Shown here: piece by piece, positions 32,055-35,283 of the stretch
Numbering within the stretch: position 1 is the first letter of the stretch
Layout of the letters: every line of letters starts with the position of its first letter
DNA from: Bacteroidaceae bacterium
Lineage (GTDB): Bacteria > Bacteroidota > Bacteroidia > Bacteroidales > Bacteroidaceae
DNA length: 35,283 bases
Reading direction: 5' to 3'
Assembly: GCA_017617805.1 (NCBI GenBank)
Contig: JAFZVN010000025.1
Span: 1 to 35,283 of the forward strand
The notes under the pieces: generated by a model
The model's input: only the letters and a program-made list of their open reading frames with translations
Told to the model about the DNA's origin: nothing
Database searches by the model: none
Position numbers and translations under genes: made by a program

Positions 32055-32597
32055 TTAGAGTATCTGCAATCCATCGATATTGGTAGGCGGCTCTGGCTGC
32101 TTGCGTTGTTTGGTCGGCTTGACCATCAGCTTCTCGTTCTTGCGCAGGTTGTTTTCCGCTTCGAGCAGAGCGATGCGTGCCTCCAACTTCTGAATGGTAA
32201 GTGTCTGTTGCTGGAGGGTCATCTCAAGACGAACGACGCGTGCCTCTAAGTTCTCATCCACCTCTTCCTCTTCGTCGGCAGGAACCACCGTCTTGGATTT
32301 GAGATAATCTTTTCCATTGAGGGTAAGAACCTCTCTGTCCTTACGGACATCTCCCCCATGATGGGGAGATCCATTCGGCTTGTTTCCGACCGACTTCCTG
32401 ACCGTATGGTCGCTCTCCCCATTGCGGGGGAGGGGTGGGGAGAGGGGCTCTTCTTCAATAACCACTACCTCGTTTTGGGGCATCGGTACATCGAAGCCAT
32501 CTGCATCTTCCACGAGCACGATGCCTCCAGGACGGAAAGCCGTGATTTTGCCTCCTCCCACATCGTTCAGAAATCTTACTTTATCGCCTATTTTCAT
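32055..32597 (-). CDS. coiled-coil protein with DUF2027-like N-terminus and hairpin-rich insertion
   Basis: The protein has 180 residues. The first 48 (MKIGDKVRFLNDVGGGKITAF, VLVEDADGFDVPMPQNEVVVI) resemble the DUF2027 start found in Smr/MutS-related proteins. Residues about 50-90 (from PLSPPLPRNGESDHTVRKS to SPHHGGDVRKDRE) are low-complexity and encoded by a hairpin-rich segment. A coiled coil (about 115-155; LEARVVRLEMTLQQQTLTIQ) and a short basic tail follow. No Smr domain is present. It may be a truncated family member or a separate small protein. It is the first gene of a leftward group with rhaM. Its -7 element is TACTTTTG at 32628-32621. Confidence 0.7.
   Translation of the reverse strand: MKIGDKVRFLNDVGGGKITAFRPGGIVLVEDADGFDVPMPQNEVVVIEEEPLSPPLPRNGESDHTVRKSVGNKPNGSPHHGGDVRKDREVLTLNGKDYLKSKTVVPADEEEEVDENLEARVVRLEMTLQQQTLTIQKLEARIALLEAENNLRKNEKLMVKPTKQRKQPEPPTNIDGLQIL
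32337..32444. repeat. hairpin-rich element inside a coding sequence
   Basis: Three hairpins in 108 bp: GTCC/GGAC (32337-32348), ATCTCCCC/GGGGAGAT (32349-32370) and CTCTCCCC/GGGGAGAG (32413-32444). The GC-rich runs recall repeats of the CCCC(T)CCC type that occur between genes. The element is inserted in frame in the coiled-coil gene. Confidence 0.6.
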
Positions 32598-32620
32598 CGT
32601 CGATTGAAGTTTTTGGTATG

Positions 32621-32628
32621 CAAAAGTA
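32621..32628 (-). promoter_or_regulatory. -7 element of the leftward coiled-coil/rhaM group
   Basis: On the minus strand this reads TACTTTTG, 23 bp upstream of the ATG at 32597, matching TAnnTTTG. No well-spaced TTG is seen. Confidence 0.5.
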
Positions 32629-32660
32629 ATAAAAATGTGGCAAGAATGAAAAAAAATGGA

Positions 32661-32668
32661 TAACTTTG
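32661..32668 (+). promoter_or_regulatory. -7 element of the Sel1-like membrane protein gene
   Basis: TAACTTTG, followed by a leader of about 70 nt before ATG 32744. It is divergent from the coiled-coil gene, and the two -7 elements are 32 bp apart. Confidence 0.55.
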
Positions 32669-32743
32669 CAGCGATTTTTCATGCGTAAGAGGAGTTTTAG
32701 GGGCTGATTTTGATTTTTTGCGCATATAATATAATAATGTGTA

Positions 32744-33286
32744 ATGAAGAAGAACTATTATCGCATTGCCATCGAACGGTATTTCAGCACACCGGTTCCG
32801 TATTTCTTGATTGGGACGGTTCCTTTGATGTTGTATGGCTACTATGAGAGCGACTTATGGTTCTGGGTGGGAATGGTGCTGACCTTGGCTGTTTTTGCTG
32901 TGAACCACTTCTTGATGCATTCGCTCACTCGCGCATTTGGACTGTATGCCACGAAGCGTCAGGTGGATTATGTGAGCCACTTTTGTGTGAGTAAGGATGA
33001 TGTCTTTTCCGAACAGGAGGTGCATACGCTGATGAGTATGATCGCAGATCAATCGGACAATGCGAAAATCAGCATTGAAGACTACATCAACTATATCAAT
33101 CATCAGTTGGAAGAAAAATCGAATAAGGGGAATGCCGAAGCGACCTATTGGCTGGCGATGTATCATCGCTTGTTGGGCGAAACAGACAACCACAATGTGG
33201 TGGCACGTGAACTGATTGAAAAATCTGCCAATATGGGTTCTGAACGTGCCAAAAAGTTACAGAAGAGAGCCCAAAAGTGGGTTTAA
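32744..33286 (+). CDS. two-pass membrane protein with Sel1-like C-terminus
   Basis: The protein has 180 residues. Two hydrophobic segments lie at about 17-32 (VPYFLIGTVPLMLYGY) and 38-58 (FWVGMVLTLAVFAVNHFL). The cytoplasmic C-terminal half has an acidic helical region and one Sel1-like unit (GNAEATYWLAMYHRLLGET then ANMGSERAKKLQKRA). Sel1-like repeats mediate protein contacts. It has no enzymatic motif. It stands alone, divergent from the coiled-coil gene and upstream of rpsU. An imperfect hairpin at 33271-33299 overlaps its stop codon and may terminate it weakly. Function unknown. Confidence 0.75.
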   Translation: MKKNYYRIAIERYFSTPVPYFLIGTVPLMLYGYYESDLWFWVGMVLTLAVFAVNHFLMHSLTRAFGLYATKRQVDYVSHFCVSKDDVFSEQEVHTLMSMIADQSDNAKISIEDYINYINHQLEEKSNKGNAEATYWLAMYHRLLGETDNHNVVARELIEKSANMGSERAKKLQKRAQKWV

Positions 33287-33320
33287 ATGCCCATTTTGGT
33301 GAAAAAAATGCTGTAAAGTT

Positions 33321-33350
33321 TTGCTGTTACAGTTTTTTGCCGTAATTTTG
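33321..33350 (+). promoter_or_regulatory. promoter of rpsU
   Basis: TTG (33321-33323) and TAATTTTG (33343-33350) are 19 bp apart. Transcription should start near 33357, within the 5' arm of the leader hairpin or just before it. Confidence 0.72.
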
Positions 33351-33354
33351 CCGA

Positions 33355-33375
33355 CCGTTGGGAAAATCCCAGCGG
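33355..33375 (+). promoter_or_regulatory. hairpin in the rpsU leader
   Basis: A 9-bp stem (33355-33363 / 33367-33375, one G-U pair) closes a 3-nt loop; it reads CCGTTGGGA AAA TCCCAGCGG. It is 44 nt before the start codon. It could stabilise the leader or take part in autoregulation by bS21; the real transcript start decides whether the stem is fully included. Confidence 0.5.
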
Positions 33376-33418
33376 TTTTAACTTATTAATTATAAACATT
33401 TTCTAAAAAAGAATTGTA

Positions 33419-33610
33419 ATGATTATCGTACCTGTAAAAGAAGGTGAGAACATTGAGAGAGCTCTCAAAAAGTTCAAGAGAAAAGCCGAGAAGACCGGCA
33501 TTATTAAAGAAGTTCGCACGCGTAAGCAGTATGACAAGCCATCTGTTGTGAAGCGCATCAAGATGCAGCACGCTGTGTATGTGAACCAGCTCCGTAGAGA
33601 GGAAGAATAA
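33419..33610 (+). CDS. rpsU: 30S ribosomal protein bS21
   Basis: The protein has 63 residues with the typical beginning MIIVPVKEGENIERALKKFKR and a basic ending. bS21 sits on the 30S platform near the 3' end of 16S rRNA. In Bacteroidetes, bS21 takes part in covering the anti-Shine-Dalgarno region. The leader has a well-formed promoter and hairpin. Upstream of the ATG the sequence AAAAAAGAATTGTA shows no AGGAGG-type site. It is followed after 122 bp by a recombinase gene, and a 5-bp hairpin ACCCG/CGGGT (33631-33646) lies in that gap. Confidence 0.95.
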   Translation: MIIVPVKEGENIERALKKFKRKAEKTGIIKEVRTRKQYDKPSVVKRIKMQHAVYVNQLRREEE

Positions 33611-33732
33611 GCCCTTTTGACGGCAGAATGACCCGGAAAAACGGGTAAATTAGAAAGATTAACAAAGTTTTCAGTCGAAAATTTTGTCGTTTCGCGAAAA
33701 TGTCGTAAATTAGTCGCAGAAAACGATGAAAC

Positions 33733-34626
33733 ATGGAACTGTGGACTGATTCATTCCTGGAATATCTGAGGTCGGAACGAAATTATTCACCGGCAACAGT
33801 AGAGTCCTATGCGAAGGACTTGTCAGCGTTTCAGGAATTCCTTGAGGAACAATCCCCAGATGTCTCATGGACGGCCGTGCAGGCCGATGACCTGAGAGAA
33901 TGGGTGATTTTCATGATGGATGAGCAGAAGCTCTCTGCCGCCTCTGTCAACAGGAGATTGAGTGCTATGCGCACTTTCTACAAATACCTGCGCAGGGTGG
34001 GGCGAGTGGACATCAATCCGATGGAAAAGGTGGTCGCTCCCAAGAAGAAACGTTCGCTGCCTTACTATGTGAGAGAGGCGGACATGGATCGATTGTTGGA
34101 ATTGACCTCAGAGGACAAAAGTTTCAAGGGCATCCGAGACAGATTGATCTTGATGATGTTCTACGAGACAGGAATCAGACGCGCAGAACTGCTAGGCATG
34201 ACAGATGCAAGTGTGGATTTGTCGGCAAGGCAGGTGAAAGTGACGGGAAAGCGCAACAAGCAGCGCATTGTTCCGTTTGGCGAAGAACTGGAAAAAGAAA
34301 TACGTGCCTATCAGGCGGTTCGTGACGAAACGTTAGGTGCACATGCGTTTCCAGCTCTGTTCGTGACGGACAAGGGAATGGCGATGAAAGTATCGCAAGT
34401 GGCGAAAGTGGTGAAGGACGGTCTTTCGATGGTCACCACCATCAAGAAAAAAAGTCCGCACGTGCTACGTCATTCGTTTGCCACAGCAATGCTGAACCAC
34501 CATGCAGATCTGACTTCCATTCAGAAACTGCTGGGACACGAGAGTGTCGCGACCACCGAAATTTACACCCATGTCTCATTCGAAGAACTGAAAAGTGAAT
34601 ACAAAAACGCGCATCCGCGCAAGTGA
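33733..34626 (+). CDS. xerC: tyrosine recombinase (XerC/XerD family)
   Basis: The protein has 297 residues. The N-terminal SAM-like core-binding domain (about 1-90) begins WTDSFLEYLRSERNYSPATV. The catalytic domain holds Arg 149 (ETGIRRAELLGM), Lys 173 (VTGKRNKQR), His 243 and Arg 246 (HVLRHSFATAML), His 269 (LLGHESV) and the nucleophile Tyr 278 (TTEIYTHVS). This is the full Xer set, so it should be active. Xer recombinases resolve chromosome dimers at dif, and the size and location between rpsU and hpf fit the chromosomal XerC-like protein of Bacteroidales and not a phage integrase. Which of XerC or XerD it is cannot be settled here. Confidence 0.9.
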   Translation: MELWTDSFLEYLRSERNYSPATVESYAKDLSAFQEFLEEQSPDVSWTAVQADDLREWVIFMMDEQKLSAASVNRRLSAMRTFYKYLRRVGRVDINPMEKVVAPKKKRSLPYYVREADMDRLLELTSEDKSFKGIRDRLILMMFYETGIRRAELLGMTDASVDLSARQVKVTGKRNKQRIVPFGEELEKEIRAYQAVRDETLGAHAFPALFVTDKGMAMKVSQVAKVVKDGLSMVTTIKKKSPHVLRHSFATAMLNHHADLTSIQKLLGHESVATTEIYTHVSFEELKSEYKNAHPRK

Positions 34627-34663
34627 GATATCATTTTATTGTTCAACTTAAACATTGATGACT

Positions 34664-34963
34664 ATGGACATTAACATCAAAACGATTAAATTCGACGCAA
34701 CAGATAAGTTGCAAGAATTCATCCAGAAGAAAGTTGGTAAACTGGACAAGTATTGCAACGAAATAAGAAAGGTAGAGGTGTCATTAAAGGTCGTGAAACC
34801 TGAGACGGCAATGAACAAGCAGGCAAGCATCACTGTAGGCCTGCCAAAGACGGAACTTTTTGCCGAGAAGATTTGCGACACATTTGAAGAAGCAGTCATG
34901 GAATCGCTCGCTGCAATTGAAAAACAGCTGGGCAAATACAAAGAAAAACAGGCAAATATTTAA
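34664..34963 (+). CDS. hpf: ribosome hibernation promoting factor
   Basis: The protein has 99 residues of the short HPF/YfiA family. It begins MDINIKTIKFDATDKLQEFIQ, then KKVGKLDKYCNEIRKVEVSL and KICDTFEEAVMESLAAIEKQL, the pattern of alternating beta-strands and helices that bind the 30S subunit and cause 100S dimers or inactive 70S ribosomes under starvation. It lacks the long-form C-terminal dimerisation domain. The start at 34664 is chosen because homologues begin at this Met; ATG 34658 (two residues longer) is also possible. It lies 37 bp after the recombinase gene and is followed by the tRNA genes. Confidence 0.92.
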   Translation: MDINIKTIKFDATDKLQEFIQKKVGKLDKYCNEIRKVEVSLKVVKPETAMNKQASITVGLPKTELFAEKICDTFEEAVMESLAAIEKQLGKYKEKQANI

Positions 34964-34982
34964 AAAAGTCTGGAAAAAAGTT

Positions 34983-35011
34983 TTGCATTTGAAAAATAAT
35001 GCCTAAATTTG
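34983..35011 (+). promoter_or_regulatory. promoter of the tRNA-Thr pair
   Basis: TTG (34983-34985) and TAAATTTG (35004-35011) are 18 bp apart, upstream of the first tRNA. Transcription should begin near 35018. Confidence 0.65.
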
Positions 35012-35052
35012 CAGCCGTTTCGCATGGATTCGTCTGTGCGAACGGTTCTTAA

Positions 35053-35126
35053 GCCTCTTTAGCTCAGTTGGCCAGAGCACGTGATTTGTAATCTCGGGGT
35101 CGTTGGTTCGAATCCGACAAGAGGCT
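35053..35126 (+). tRNA. tRNA-Thr (anticodon UGU)
   Basis: A 74-nt cloverleaf: acceptor stem GCCTCTT/AAGAGGC, D-stem GCTC/GAGC, anticodon loop TTTGTAA with TGT, TTCGAAT T-loop, discriminator T. CCA is not encoded. The anticodon stem CGTGA/TCTCG has a T-T mismatch at its third pair. Confidence 0.95.
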
Positions 35127-35172
35127 CAAAAAAGAGAGATACACATTATATATAATATATAGAAGTGTAAAG

Positions 35173-35244
<72 letters not shown>

Positions 35245-35283
35245 CTCTCACAAAAAGGAGAATAGACAAAACAAATTTATAAC

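Noticed and set aside
33271-33299. Strong terminator after the Sel1-like gene
   Set aside because: The stem has a bulge and is not followed by a T-run on the coding strand, so it is only weakly supported.

Overview
The window looks like a Bacteroidales chromosome, most probably a polysaccharide-degrading Prevotella-type (Prevotellaceae) species. The evidence is the repeated promoter form TTG-n18-21-TAnnTTTG, the lack of strong Shine-Dalgarno sequences, lipoprotein signals with short lipoboxes, a secreted protein ending in the Prevotella-type motif YNLQGQPV...GIYI..GKKVYVK, and the order rpsU - tyrosine recombinase - hpf - tRNA-Thr at the right edge. All names rest on reading motifs by eye; no database search was possible.

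Left part (1-12.2 kb). A GH115 alpha-glucuronidase, cut by the window edge, is followed closely by a secreted CotH-kinase-like protein. Next comes a PurF-like phosphoribosyltransferase whose N-terminal catalytic Cys is Gly. A long inverted-repeat terminator separates it from a leftward block: an ABC transporter fusion (ABCG-like NBD plus permease, with an odd N-terminal domain) followed by a lipoprotein. Further leftward genes are a GH43 lipoprotein coupled to a futalosine/MTA-type nucleosidase, and a small acidic DUF2795-like protein. GH115 and GH43 both fit xylan side-chain and backbone breakdown.

Middle (12.2-20.9 kb). Leftward lie a PduO-type cobalamin adenosyltransferase overlapping a shortened methyltransferase-like protein, and an orphan sensor histidine kinase. 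Divergent from the kinase is a tightly packed operon: birA, queA, a Nudix hydrolase, a tandem SGNH/GDSL esterase and tadA. It ends against a convergent lipoprotein gene.

Accessory stretch (20.9-29.6 kb). A gap of about 770 bp holds a truncated HU-like gene with two 22-bp direct repeats upstream, a large imperfect inverted repeat, and a strong promoter driving a short hairpin RNA in front of an AbiD/F-type (Abi_2) HEPN RNase gene. This arrangement matches the abiF RNA plus AbiF toxin-antitoxin/abortive-infection layout and is the most interesting system here. It is followed by a BlaI repressor, an M56 BlaR-like membrane protease with an unusual TonB-plug-like tail, a thioredoxin-fold secreted protein without CxxC, and an ECF sigma / anti-sigma-like / secreted-protein operon.

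Right part (29.6-35.3 kb). Leftward genes are a coiled-coil protein carrying a hairpin-rich in-frame insertion, an L-rhamnose mutarotase, an acyl-CoA synthetase and a small acidic lipoprotein. Rightward are a Sel1-like membrane protein, bS21 (rpsU), a XerC/D-type recombinase, the hibernation factor HPF and two tRNA-Thr genes. Short tandem repeats of 7-8 nt recur both between genes and inside queA and the esterase gene.
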